A stretch of DNA of 64,000 nt from Hypomesus transpacificus (taxonomy: Eukaryota; Chordata; Actinopteri; Osmeriformes; Osmeridae). Position 1 is the stretch's first letter. Each line of letters opens with the position of its first letter. Below the pieces are notes generated by a model. The model made no database searches, was not told the DNA's origin, and saw only the letters and a program-made list of their open reading frames with translations. The stretch covers positions 879,895 through 943,894 of the forward strand of contig NC_061078.1 in assembly GCF_021917145.1 (NCBI RefSeq). The letters run 5' to 3'. The position numbers were made by a program, and so were the translations under genes. Shown here in pieces: positions 21,072 to 33,432 of this stretch.

Positions 21072-24000
21072 ATGATGTTGACCACCCTGGAGTCTCCAAC
21101 CAGTTCCTCATCAACACTAGTGAGTTCACACTCACACACACACACACAAACTGTGCACACGAACATTGGGCAGACACACAAACCACACACAGCAATGTGT
21201 GTGTGTGTGCAGACTCGGAGCTGGCCCTCATGTATAACGACTCGTCGGTCCTGGAGAACCACCACCTGGCCGTGGGCTTCAAGCTGCTGCAGGAGCCCAA
21301 CTGTGACATCTTCCAGAACCTTCCCAAGAAGCAGAGACAGTCCCTCCGCAAGCTTGTCATTGACATGGTGAGACTCACACAAACACACACCTCCACCTAT
21401 CACAGCCCAGTCTGCAGGGAGGAGGATGGGCCTCCACCTATCACAGCCCAGTCTGCAGGAAGGAGGAGGGGCCACCGATGAGAATGCTGGGACTTTGTGT
21501 TCATAATATTTCATGATAAAAAGATTGGGCCTCATTCTCGAACATTTTCTGAAGTTTCTTCTGAATTGTTTCTTACGGGCTTCGGAAAAACAACGTAAGA
21601 AAAAGACATCCGCCAAATTCATGAACGCTTGAAAATGTGTTCCTACGCAGCAGAAGTTTTCTGAGCTGTGCTCCCCGGGAAGAGTTGTCTTGAGTTGAAA
21701 GCGCGTCCTCGTGCTCCTGAAAAAACCACAAGGATCAAAGGAATCGCATTTAAGAAAAACTCTCTGTGTTTGAAGTGTTAATAAAGTTATGAGAAATCGT
21801 TGGTGATTGAGTTCACATCAACTCTACAGACTATGGCAAGCCGTTTTATCATTTAACCAATGAATTGTTGACATCCAAAATTCGAATTCTGAATATCAAG
21901 AATTGCATTTTGGATATCAACAATTCGAATTTTGGATATCAACAATTCATTGGTTAAATGATCAAACGGCTTGCCATGACAGACATCCTCGGATTTAAAT
22001 AATGATAATATTTAACCTTTCTTAGTGTGCACACTGTTAGATCCAGTGGAGAACAATTCCACTGCTCATCTTACTGGTATGATGTTGCACCTGTGCACCG
22101 GTTGCTTTTCGCTTGGACATAACTTGCGTTCCTGTTGCTTTCCTAATTGTGTTGATTCTGACTGCACACGTCACTGCTGTTGCGTGCCATTTTAAGGAGC
22201 TGTCGGGGCGTGTATGTATGCAAATTCAGGAGCACGAGGACGCGCTTTCAACTGAAGAAAACTCTTCCCGGGAAGCACAGCTCAGAAAACTTCTGCTGCG
22301 TAGGAACACATTTTCAAGCGTTCATGAATTTGGCGGATGTCTTTTTCTTACGTTGTTCTTCCGAAGCCCGTAAGAAACAATTCAGAAGAAACTTAGGAAA
22401 ATGTTAGAGAATGAGGCCCAATGTTTCCATTCTGTAGAAATGTAAAGAGTTTGTAGTTTGCACATTACCCTGTGTGTGTGTGTGTGTGTGTGTGTGTAGG
22501 TCCTAGCTACTGACATGTCCAAGCACATGACCCTGCTGGCTGATCTGAAGACCATGGTGGAGACCAAGAAGGTGACCAGCTCAGGAGTTCTGCTGTTAGA
22601 CCAGTACACCGAACACATCCAGGTGGGTCTGTGTGTGTGTGTGTGTAGGTCCTAGCTGCTGACATGTCCAAGCACATGACCCTGTGTGTGTGTAGGTCCT
22701 AGCTGCTGACATGTCCAAGCACATGACCCTGTGTGTGTGTAGGTCCTAGCTGCTGACATGTCCAAGCACATGACCCTGTGTGTGTGTAGGTCCTAGCTGC
22801 TGACATGTCCAAGCACATGACCCTGTGTGTGTGTAGGTCCTAGCTGCTGACATGTCCAAGCACATGACCCTGTGTGTGTGTTAGGGGGGTCAGATGGCGG
22901 TTAGGGAATCAAGCTACCAATCAGAAGGTTGGTTCGATTCCCGGCCGTGACAAATGATGTTGTGTGGGCAAGGCACCCTACTTGCCTCTGGGGAATGTCC
23001 CTGTACTTACTGTAAGTCGCTCTGGACAAAAGTGTCTGCTAAATGACTACATGTAAATGTGTGTCGGTCCTAGCTACTGACATGACCCTGTGTGCTTGTA
23101 TGTGTTTGTGTGTGTGTGTGTGTGTATGGTGTGTGTGTGTGTGTATGGTGTGTGTGTGTGTGTAGGTGCTGAGGAACATGGTTCACTGTGCAGACCTCAG
23201 TAACCCCACAAAGCCCCTGGCTATCTACCGCCTGTGGACAGAACGCATCATGGAGGAGTTCTTCAGGTTAGAGAGGGACGGAAGGATAGATAGATTTTTT
23301 GTTCCAAACTTTTTTAGATTTTTTTTTCAACCCCCAACACATTATTCCAACACGACACAAAAAAAATTCAAACGTTGTTTTTAAAATGTTAAACCTTTCC
23401 AAACTTTTTTTCCAAAACTTTTTTTTTTGAAAGGAGAGAAAGATCATGCCACCAAATACAGATTAGAACTAAAGTCTGTCTTGAATATTTAAGAGATAAG
23501 ATATTTAACAACAGTGTAACAAACAACAGTGTAATGACATAACAGTGTGACCACAGTGTGACCACAGTGTGACCACAGTGTAACAGCAGTGTAACAGCAG
23601 TGTAACAGTGTAACCACAGTCTAACCACAGTGTAACAATAGCGTAACAGTGTAACCACAATGTAACCGCAGTGTAACCACAGTGTAACAGCAGTGTAACA
23701 GCAGTATAACCACAGTGTAACCGTAATGTAACCACAGTGTAACAGCAGTGTAACCGCAGTGTAACCGCAGTGTTAAAAAATCTGAAAAATAAATTGTAAT
23801 GTACTGATACCAGAAAAATCTACTAAGTACAGTCCATCTTTGTTGATTGGTTGATATGTCTTCCAGGCAGGGGGACAAGGAGAGGGAGCAGGGGATCGAG
23901 ATCAGCCCCATGTGTGACAAACACACTGCTTCTGTGGAGAAGAGTCAGGTGACACACACACACTCGTCTCAGTCTCCCTGCCTTCCACCCTCCTCTCCCC

Positions 24001-24961
24001 TCCCCTGCCCTGCTCCTCCCCTCCCCTCCAGGTGGAGTTTATAGACTTCATCTTTCTGTCATCCTCCTCTCCTCTCCAGGTGGGGTTTATAGACTACATT
24101 GCCCACCCCCTGTGGGAGACGTGGGCAGACCTGGTGCACCCAGATGCCCAGGAGCTGCTGGACACCCTGGAGGACAACAGGGAGTGGTACCTCAGCACCG
24201 TGCCCCAGTCGCCCTCTCCTCCCCCGGACAGACACCTCCAGCACAGGCCCCGCTTCCAGTTCAGCATGGAGGACCTGGAGAACGGCCACAGCCATGCCTA
24301 TCACAACCAGAATGGGGGGTTGAGGAGGGGGGAGGAGGTGGGGGAGGGAGAGGAGCCAGGAGGAGACGGAGAGGAGAAGATGGAGCAGCACCAAGATCAG
24401 GAGAACCACAATGGAGAATTCTATTGTTGTGGTGCGGAGGCAGGAGGGGAGGAAGAGGGAGAACGAGAGGGGGAGGAGGAGGGAGGAGGAGAGGGGGAGG
24501 AGGAGGGAGGAGAAGAGGGGGAAGAGGAAGGAGGAGGAGAGGAAGGAGAGGGGGAGGAGGAGGGAGGAGAAGAAGGGGAAGAGGAAGGAAGAGGAGAGGA
24601 AGGAGAGGGGGAAGCAGAGGGAGAAGAGGAAGGAAGAGGAGAGGGGGAGGGGGAGGGAGGAGGAGAATGGGAGGATGAGGAAGGAAGTGAAGGGGAGGGA
24701 GGAAGAGAGGTTGAGGAGGCAAGAGACGCATGGGATGGAGGAGAGGAAGATGACTTGGTAGAAGTAGGAGAGGAGGAGAAAGAGGTGGAGGAGGGGAAAG
24801 AGGAGGGTGAATGGGAGGAGGAAGAGGAGGAGGATGTGGAGGGTGAACAGGAGGGAGAGAAGGAAGAGGTGAAAGAGGCAATACAAGAGGAAGAGGAGAA
24901 CGATGGTGAGAAGGAGGAGGAGGGGAAGGAGGGTGAAGAGGAAAATGGGGAGGAAAGCTAA
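21072..24961 (+). CDS. pde4c: PDE4-type cAMP phosphodiesterase, C-terminal half (best match pde4c), 5' incomplete
   Basis: PDE4 enzymes hydrolyse cAMP to AMP in the cytosol. Exons in phase: 21072-21119 (partial), 21213-21367, 22500-22622, 23166-23266, 23867-23948, 24080-24961. Visible family marks: the metal-site [46 protein letters not shown] with the metal-binding Asp, and the invariant glutamine of ASVEKSQ followed by [38 protein letters not shown] and an acidic tail favour PDE4C over A, B or D, but the paralogue is an inference. The tail after FQFSMEDLE is about 230 residues of Glu/Gly-rich repeat, longer than usual. UCR1/UCR2 and the first catalytic histidines are missing: none of their exons is seen between 13 kb and the gap. 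The intron ends are unusual (see findings). Confidence 0.9.
21534..22422. mobile_element. MITE with ~200-bp inverted arms and a nested palindrome, in a pde4c intron
   Basis: The left arm starts ATTGGGCCTCATTCTCGAAC at 21534 and runs to about 21735. The right arm (about 22225-22422) is its inverted complement with a few differences, ending GAGAATGAGGCCCAAT. Between them, 21833-21977 is a second, nearly perfect palindrome with arms starting ATGGCAAGCCGTTT. No coding capacity; probably one hairpin-type element nested in another. Confidence 0.85.
22637..22880 (+). repeat. Array of five copies of a pde4c intron-exon junction
   Basis: Units of about 47 bases repeat GTGTGTGTAGGTCCTAGCTG and CTGACATGTCCAAGCACATG, which is the 3' splice site plus the first ~37 coding bases of the exon starting at 22500 (which reads CTAGCTACTGAC). 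The copies lie in the next intron, each with the acceptor intact; a degenerate copy is at about 23064-23090. Confidence 0.93.
22885..23060 (+). mobile_element. tRNA-derived SINE in a pde4c intron
   Basis: A-box region CAGATGGCGGTTAGGGAATC, B box GGTTCGATTCCCGG, body GGGCAAGGCACCCTACTTGC and tail GTCGCTCTGGACAAAAGTGT. Same family as the other SINE copies here. Confidence 0.88.
23345..23830. repeat. Dispersed repeat interrupted by a CAGTGTAACCA minisatellite
   Basis: The flanks (ACACGACAC, then GATCATGCCACCAAATACAG, and AATGTACTGATAC ... AAATCTAC) match the block at 61250-61487, so this is a dispersed repeat, perhaps hAT-like. Its middle (about 23515-23770) is a tandem array of CAGTGTAACCA / CAGTGTAACAG units absent from the other copy. 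Confidence 0.65.
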
Positions 24962-26061
24962 TTATTGATAGATCATAAAAAGGAAGCTTGATAGATGAGA
25001 ATGTGAAGGATGGGAGAAAAGAGGGAGAGAGAAAGTATGGAGAGGGAGAGAGGGAGAGAGCTAGATAGGAAAGTGAAGGAGGTGAGAGAGCGGGACAGCT
25101 GGAGAGGTGAAGTGACAGTGGATGGACTGAAGATGACAGAAGACATGAAGAGAAAAAACGGGAGGAAAAAACGGGATGACTACAATTTGACTACAATACA
25201 CATCGTGCATCTGTACAATCATCACTGCCATGGGACCTAGGGACGAGGGGGAACTTGTTTTATCAACCTTTTGTAGCACTCTGGACCATAAACAGTGAAA
25301 CACACACTCTTGTAAGAGCATGCAAAAGCTGGAGGTGTTCCCTGCCGGACACACACACACACCATGACACTCAAGAGACACTCTGACCAGTGTCCTTTGT
25401 TTTTTTTCTTCCATTTTTGTCGGAACAGAAAATTCATAAGATATTCAAGAACTTCATGAATGTTCTAGAACTGTGAAGGGTTGTCCTGGTTGTGCCTGTT
25501 AGAGCCTGCAGGGTATAACAGCTGATCCAATACCTGCTTTTGTCCTGGGATGAACACACGAAGGAGCAGATGTTTGGTGATTACTGGAATGAACACATGA
25601 AGGAGATGTTTGGTGATTACTGGGATGAACACATGAAGGAGCAGATGTTTGGTGATTACTGGGATGAACACATGAAGGAGATGTTTGGTGATTACTGGGA
25701 TGAACACATGAAGGGAGATGTTTGGTAATTACCGATGAGCCTTTGAGTGTTTTGAGAAAGTGTTTTGCTCATGGACACGGACATGGGGCCAGTGTTGGCT
25801 ATTTGGCTAACCTGCTACCTGGCTAACCTGCTACCTGGCTAACCTGCTACGTGGCTAACCTGCTACCTGGCTAACCTGCTACCTTGCTACTTCAGTGCAT
25901 TGTGGTTGATTGAAAGGATGAGCAAAAGTTAGCCTTTAGCTAATTTAGGTTTCTGTTGCTATGGGTGATGAGTTTGCACTGGTCCCATGACGTTCTCTTT
26001 GCGATGACGTCATTGTCTCAACCTTGATATATTCACCCTAGTCTACACCTACATCAATAAA
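24962..26061 (+). promoter_or_regulatory. pde4c: pde4c 3' UTR with minisatellites; AATAAA at 26056-26061
   Basis: The 3' UTR begins with purine-rich sequence. 25540-25735 holds five 36-39-base units (GATTACTGGGATGAACACAT, GAAGGAGATGTTTGGT), and 25797-25880 has six GGCTAACCTGCTACCT units. AATAAA at 26056-26061 is the likely signal; a second at about 26381-26386 lies near the gga2 end, so the two genes converge tail to tail. Confidence 0.65.
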
Positions 26062-26414
26062 GCAATGCATCATGGGACTGTTAGGGGTGTGTGCGAGAGA
26101 GAAGGGGTGGGGGGTAGATTGTGTGTGTGGAGGGGTTGGATGTGTGTGTGTGTGGTGTATGATAGGGGTTGTGTGTGTGTGTGATAGGGGTTGTGTGTGT
26201 GTGTTTGAGGAGGGGTGGGGGGCAGGGAAAGTCTTCCTCTACTGTGTTTCTATTGTTAATCTGTGATTGGCACTTTACCCACCCCTGTACACACACGTCC
26301 TGAGATCCATGTCTTGTTATTACATATGTGTTACACACATTTACTGAATAATAATTGTGTATTTTAATCTGCTGATGTCAATAAATAATAATGAACATGC
26401 CTCAGATAAAATGT

Positions 26415-26691
26415 TTTATTAATGAGCTCATAAAAGAACCTGAGACACACACACACTTCCTCATTCAGCAGTCAGGTGACCAAACAGGTCCTGCTGGTTG
26501 GCTATAGGGGGTTTTGGCATCAAAGCGTAGTCATGCAGAGACACACATACACACACCCCATCCCTCCTCACACACACACACAGTACCAAAAGGCATAGAA
26601 AGAGATGCCAGACAGACTGAATAGCAGGATGAACACTTCAAATATTAAATAAATAGATGTTGATCTCAGAGCTCTACAAGTCTGCTAGGAG

Positions 26692-26725
<34 letters not shown>

Positions 26726-27348
26726 GTTTCCAGAACATGACTTCATTAAGTTTCCAATACTGTCTTCATTTGAGGTTGGAACTGTTCCACATTGGAGTTG
26801 TGGAAGGTCCTAGAAACTGCTTGGCGCGGCTCTGAAAGGTTTTGCTTGGATTATAGAAAGTTCTTTGGGTGTTCTGGAAGATCTGGTCAGGGTTCAAGAA
26901 GGGTCAAGGTACAGGTTTTGGAGAATAAGAGTTCAGGGTTCTAGAAGGGTCAGGCCAGGGTTCTAGAAGGGTCAGGCCAGGGTTCTAGAAGGATCAGAGT
27001 TCAGGGTTCTAGAAGGGTCAGGTCAGGGTTCTAGAAGGGTCAGGCCAGGGTTCTAGAAGGGTCAGGTCAGGGTTCTAGAAGGGTCTGTTCAGTATTATAG
27101 AAGGGTCAGGTCAGGGTTCTAGAAGGATCAGAGTTCAGGATTCTAGAAGGGTCAGGTCAGTGTTCTAGAAGGGTCAGAGGTCAGGGTTCTAGAAGGATCA
27201 GAGTTCAGGGTTCTAGAAGGGTCAGGTCAGGGTTCTAGAAGGGTCTGTTCAGTATTATAGAAGGGTCAGGTCAGGGTTCTAGAAGGATCAGAGTTCAGGA
27301 TTCTAGAAGGGTCAGGTCAGTGTTCTAGAAGGGTCAGAGGTCAGGGTT
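26415..27348 (-). promoter_or_regulatory. gga2: gga2 3' UTR: poly(A) signal and minisatellite abutting the stop codon
   Basis: TTTATT at 26415-26420 is AATAAA on the - strand. From about 26935 to 27350 the UTR is a minisatellite of 20-30-base units GGGTTCTAGAAGGGTCAGGT with variants. The last unit provides the CTAG in which the gga2 stop codon lies (27349-27351). Confidence 0.75.
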
Positions 27349-28421
27349 CTAGAGTCCGACCCAGCAAGACCAGTCTGGAAACTCCTCCAGCTCCCCGGTC
27401 TCTCTGAGCAGCTGGTTGCCATGGAGAAGAGACACCCTGTACCGCAGACGCACCTTACGCTGGGGGGGGGGGGGGGGGGGGGGGGGAGGAGGGGGCACTG
27501 TTACACTCTGTCTGGATATAATATTCATTTACCCTGGCCAAAAGCAAACCCCTTTCTACTCACCCTCTGGGGATTGGCCAATAGGAGTATCTGGGAGAGA
27601 GAGGCAGGGGGGAGGAGGGGCTTGTAGGAGGGCAGGTCCTGGCCAGGCGGGGGCTGCAGCTTCACCTGCATTGTCTGATTGGAGGAGGAAGGTGTCAATC
27701 AAAACAGAAAAGATGGAGCCACTATAGGAAGGGTCTGACGAAATACAGGGTCGTTGGTCAGCTGACGTCGTTACCTTGGGAACAGCAGCCTGGAACATGA
27801 AGTCTTTCACAGGAAGAGGGGAAGTGTTCACTGTGGAGACGATTACCACGGCAACGTTTGAGTGTCCTGGGGGCGTATCCTTGGCAAAATGTAGGGAGAC
27901 ATGGACCCCGCTCTGGTCGAAAACCGTGATTGGCTCCAGTCGGCCTATCAGAGACAACCAGGAAGAAGACATTTTCTGAAGGGGGATGTCGCGCAATCAC
28001 ATTTTCCCATTTATTTATCTCCATCACATCAACTTGATTTTAATTCAATGTAATCTTTTATCAAATGTATTTTTACAAACATTTATATATTTCATGAAAA
28101 TGTTATGAACTTACTAGGTCTAATGGACTGCAGAGGAACATGGATATCTGCTAGAGAAACCCTCATTGGCTGGCTAGATCCTGACAAACTGATTGGTTGA
28201 GTCGGAGGAACCGCCCTGGAAAGAGAAGAGCCAATCATGTGGGAATGTGTATAAAAAAATTAACGAATGAAAACCCTTGATGTTTCCCTCTCTGTCACTC
28301 TTCTCATCGCTCTTTTCATTCTTCCTTCCTACTCTGCCTCTTTTCTCTCCCCCTTTTTCCTCTCTCTCTTCACCCTGCCCTCTCTCTCTCTTCCCCCTGG
28401 CCTGTCTCTCACTTCACGCTG

Positions 28422-28459
<38 letters not shown>

Positions 28460-28465
28460 ACCCTG

Positions 28466-28496
<31 letters not shown>

Positions 28497-31400
28497 CACC
28501 CTGCCCTCTCTCTCTCTTCACCCTGCCCTCTCTCTCTTCACCCTGCCCTCTCTCTCTCTCTTCACCCTGCCCTCTCTCTTTCTTCACCCTGCCCTCTCTC
28601 TCTCTTCACCCTGCCCTCTCTCTCTCTCTTCAACCTGCCCTCTCTCTCTCTCTTCACCCTGCCCTCTCTCTCTCTTCAACCTGCCCTCTCTCTCTCTTCA
28701 ACCTGCCCTCCCTCTCTCTCTCTTCACCCTGCCCTCTCTCTCTCTCTCTTCACCCTGCCCCCTCTCTCCCCCTCCCTCCTGCTCCCCCTCTCCCCCTCCT
28801 CACCAGCAGTCTTCCCAGGACCCGCCCCCTTCTTCACCTCGAGCCACCAGGCAGGGCTCTGTCCTCCTGGACACCCCCTCCCTGCAGAGGGCCCTCTCTC
28901 CAGCCTGCTCAGACACAGAGCCACACAGCTACAAGGGGGGAATCAGAGATTATGATCACAGTTGGGCCAAGACAACTTTATAGTCTTAATACTATCTTTG
29001 TATTTCAGTTTACGTCTCCTGAGAAGGACCTGATGCTCCCATCAGCTGACTCAGTTACCTGCAGCAAGTCTCCTGAGAAGGACCTGACGATCCCATCATC
29101 CAGACCTGAGAGAGAGAGAGAGAGAGGGAGAGGAAGAGAGAGGAGAAAGAGATATAGAATGAGAAGGTGGGAAGAGAGAAAGGGAGAGAGAGAGGCAGAG
29201 GGGAGAGAGAGGGAGGAGAGAGGGAGAGAGAGGCAGAGGGGAGAGGGAAAAAGGGAGGGAGAGAGGGAGGGAGAAAGGGAGGGAGGAGAGAGAGAGGCAG
29301 GGGAGAGAGGGAGGGAGATAGAGTGAAAGAGAAAGAGGGAGAGAGAGGCAGAAAGACAGAGAGAGACAAAGAGAGAGCATCTCCACACCTACCCAGAGTG
29401 TTGAGTTCTTCTTCCAGACTGAGAAGGTTGCTTTCCAGCCGAGGGCGGAAGGTAGGAGGGGGGAGGGAGGAAGATAGGGGGAGGGAGGAAGAGGGGGGGA
29501 GGATGCTGGAGGGGGGAGGAGGGAAGACTGAGTCCAGAGATGACAAGTCTATCAGGTGGTAACTCTTTATCTCTTTGGGACTGAGGGAATCTGGAAAGAG
29601 AGAGGGGGTGGAGGGAGGGGGAGAGAAGGAGAAACAGAGAGGGTGAACCCTTGTGGAGGAGAAAACAGGAAAACACACACACATAAATAAGGATATAAAA
29701 ACATCGACCAACCTCTGTTATCATGGCTACCATTCTGCTTGGCCCCTCCCCCCTTCCCACTGGTCGCCACCCTGTCTCTGTAGGCGTTAACCGCCTGCGT
29801 CAGCTCGTCATTGGCCGAGAGGATCTGAGCCAGAGCCGAGTCATCGTCCACAGTGTCGCTGGCCAGGCGGAACAGGTTGGGCCGTAGCCTATCACAGCGC
29901 TCGTACAGGAGCTGCAGGAAGGGGGCGGGGCCACCGTGCACACAGGTGTGTGTGTGAGGCCGGGGGAGATTACACACAGCAGGGGGTCGTCCACACACAC
30001 ACACACACACAGCAGGGGGTCGTCCACACACACACACACACAGCAGGGGGTCGTCCACACACACACAGCAGGGGGTCGTCCACACACACACACACACACG
30101 CACACACCAGGGGGTCGTCCACACACACACACAGAAGGGGGTCGTCCACACACACACACAGCAGGGGTCGTCCACACACACACAGCAGGGGGTCGTCCAC
30201 ACACACACAGCAGGGGGTCGTCCACACACACACACACACACACAGCAGGGGGTCGTCCACACACACACACACAGCAGGGGGTCGGCCACACACACACACA
30301 CAGCAGGGGGTCGTCCACACACACACACACACACAGCAGGGGGTCGTCCACACACACACACACAGCAGGGGGTCGTCCACACACACACACACACAGCAGG
30401 GGGTCGTCCACACACACTCTCAAAAGTTTTCACACACAAACACCAATGACATCAATTTCTCCCACACAGGAAGCGTACACACACACACACACACCTTCAT
30501 GTGCTCGGAGTGCAGTGTGGTGTCTCCAGAGTCCAGCAGAGTTGTGAGTTCCCTGGTGCAACATTCCACTTCCTCCAGCACACACACACGCCTGGAGACC
30601 CTGTCCACACGCTCCTGCTCCTGCACACACACACACACACCAAGATTGCTATGGTGAACTAAAAATAAGATGTGAACTGAAATAGACAGGGACCACAACT
30701 AAAGCAATATGTGGTTCCGCACAAACTAAAATACAAATAATGTAGTGTCCATTGCTGTGGTTTGGTTGGCACTTCCATTCAAAATCCCCTCAAAATAATT
30801 GGGACTATTTTCAGTATACATCACAACCAGCTCACATTGTAAGGGGGGGGGGGGGGGGCCTCACCTCTTTAATGGTATGCTTGATCAGTCTGTTGGCTGT
30901 TTGTAGGTCTTCTGCACGATTGCTGTTCAGTAACCTTGCCAGTAACTAACACACACCATCACACACACGCACAATGTTATCTACAGAAAACAACCAGAAA
31001 TTCACATTCATATATTATAGTAGCCCTTACTCACCCTGACACACACACACCATGACACACACACCTTGGCCTTGTCTTCCTGGTCAAAGACAGAGTCCTG
31101 GGTCCTCTTGGAGGGGGGGGGCATCACCATGGTGACTGGCAGCACAGGGTCCTTCTTCACCAGACCTGAGGACACACACACACACACAAGCATGCACTAT
31201 TTGTACGTCACTTTAGATAAAAGAATATGATGAGTTAAGAAAATATCAATGTAGAGAGCTCTACATAATGTTCTTCAGGGTTCTAGTGTTGCAGTGTACC
31301 TTGTTTCTTTAGCATGCTGTAGGCCTCCTGGACCTTGGGCAGATCCTTCAGCCACACAGTCCAGCTGTACAGAACCTCTCTCACCTTCTCCTTCACCTGC

Positions 31401-32987
31401 TCTGGGCTCCACTGGCCCAGGTACTGGCACCACAGGACAGACACACACAGGACACACAGGATACACACAGGATACACACACACACAAGTACAAGCACTCA
31501 AACACACACACACAGAACTCTTCGCTAGAGTGACCACTCTTTAAAGTCCTGTGGTTGGTGCATCATGGTCATCATGTCATCATCTCAGTTCAGCTCTCAT
31601 CTAATCAAAGTATTAAGATTCCTATAGGGGTTAGGTGTCACTGCAAGTTTAAGCGTCAGGGGTCAGGGCTACCTTGGGAGAGAGGACTTTTATCATCTCG
31701 TTGAGGAAGCGGAACTTGGTGGCCTCACTGTGGAACCGCTGGCCACAGTTGTTCATACACGCCTCCAGAACCTGGAGAACACAGGAGAATGCTGGCATGA
31801 GACACACACACACACAAGAACAGGAAGTGATGTGAGGGTTCTACAGGAAGTGATTTAGTGTCTGCATGATCCAAACTGGAAGTTACGACCTTACATTAAC
31901 CATCACCTGACTATCCAGAGACAGAATTACTGATTACCATGACGAAAAAAGATAACCATGACAACCCTGTGGAAACACTGGAATGTTGGGAATATCAGCC
32001 TTGACAATTAGCCATGTGTTTATGGTGTGTGTGTGTGCATGTGTTTACGGTGTGTGTGTGTGCATGTGTTTATGGTGTGTGTGTGTGCATGTGTTTACGG
32101 TGTGTGTGTGTGTTCTTACAGTGAGAGCTTGCAGAGCCTCTCTGGCTTGAGGAGACTGGATCTTGTGTGCCAGCAGTCTGGTAGCTACCTGGGGACTAGA
32201 CACACACACACACCTAGTATATATATATATACTGCCATAGAACACACACAGACATGTGGTACACACACCCACACACACACCCTGTTCTGGCCCTCTCAGA
32301 CACTCTCGTCTCACTACTGTGACACAACTCAGTTGCTACCTGCCTGTCTGTCTGCTACCCGCCTGTCTGTCTGCTACCCGCCTGTCTGCTACCCGCCTGT
32401 CTGCCTGTCTACTACATGCCTGTCTGTCTGATAACTGCCTGCCTGTCTGTATGGTACCTGCCTCTCTGTCTGCTACCTGCCTCTCTGTCTGTCTGCTACC
32501 TGCCTCTGCTACCTGCCTCTCTGTCTGTCTGCTACCCGCCTGTCTGTCTGCTACCTGCCAGTCTGTCTGCTACCCGCCTGTCTGACTGCTACCTGCTTGT
32601 CTGTCTGCTACCTGCCTGTCTGCCTGCTACCCGCCTGTCTGTCTGCGACCCGCCTGTCTGTCTGCTACCTGCCTGTCTGCTAACTGCCTGTCTGTCTGTC
32701 TGTCTGCTACCCGCCCGCCTGTCTGCTAACTGTCTGTCTGCTAACTGCCTGTCTGTCTGCTACCTGCCTGCCTGTCTGCTAACTGCCTGTCTGTCTGCTA
32801 CCTGCCTGTCTGCATGTCAGCTACCTGTCTGTTTGCCCCCTCCCTCCCTGTCTCACCCAGATGTGTGTGTGTTGACCAGCTGGTAGAATCCCTGGATGCA
32901 GTCCCATCTGAGCTCTAGGTTAGAGGGGTCTGTAGCTTGGTCTGGGGAGAGAGAGAGAGAGAGAGGGAGAGAGAGAGGAAGAGGAAG

Positions 32988-33053
<66 letters not shown>

Positions 33054-33079
33054 GAAGGAGGAGAGAGAGAGAGAGGAAG

Positions 33080-33172
<93 letters not shown>

Positions 33173-33279
33173 AGGAAGGAAGAGAGAGAGGGGTGGGGGG
33201 GGAGGAGAGAGAGGGAGAGGAAGGAGGAGAGAGAGAGAGGAAGGAGGAGAGAGAGAGAAGGAGAGAGAGGAAGAGGAAG

Positions 33280-33346
<67 letters not shown>

Positions 33347-33379
33347 GAGAGAGAGGAAGGAGGAGAGAGAGAGAGGAAG

Positions 33380-33432
<53 letters not shown>

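Noticed and set aside
20874-21481. Frames spanning the N gap
   Set aside because: They join a SINE to a pde4c exon through unknown sequence and have no biological continuity.
24059-24886. 275-codon minus-strand frame opposite the pde4c tail
   Set aside because: Complement of the Glu/Gly repeat; Leu/Pro/Ser low complexity without structure.
28267-29326. Long + strand frames in the gga2 region
   Set aside because: They cross (CT)n and (GA)n intron repeats antisense to gga2.
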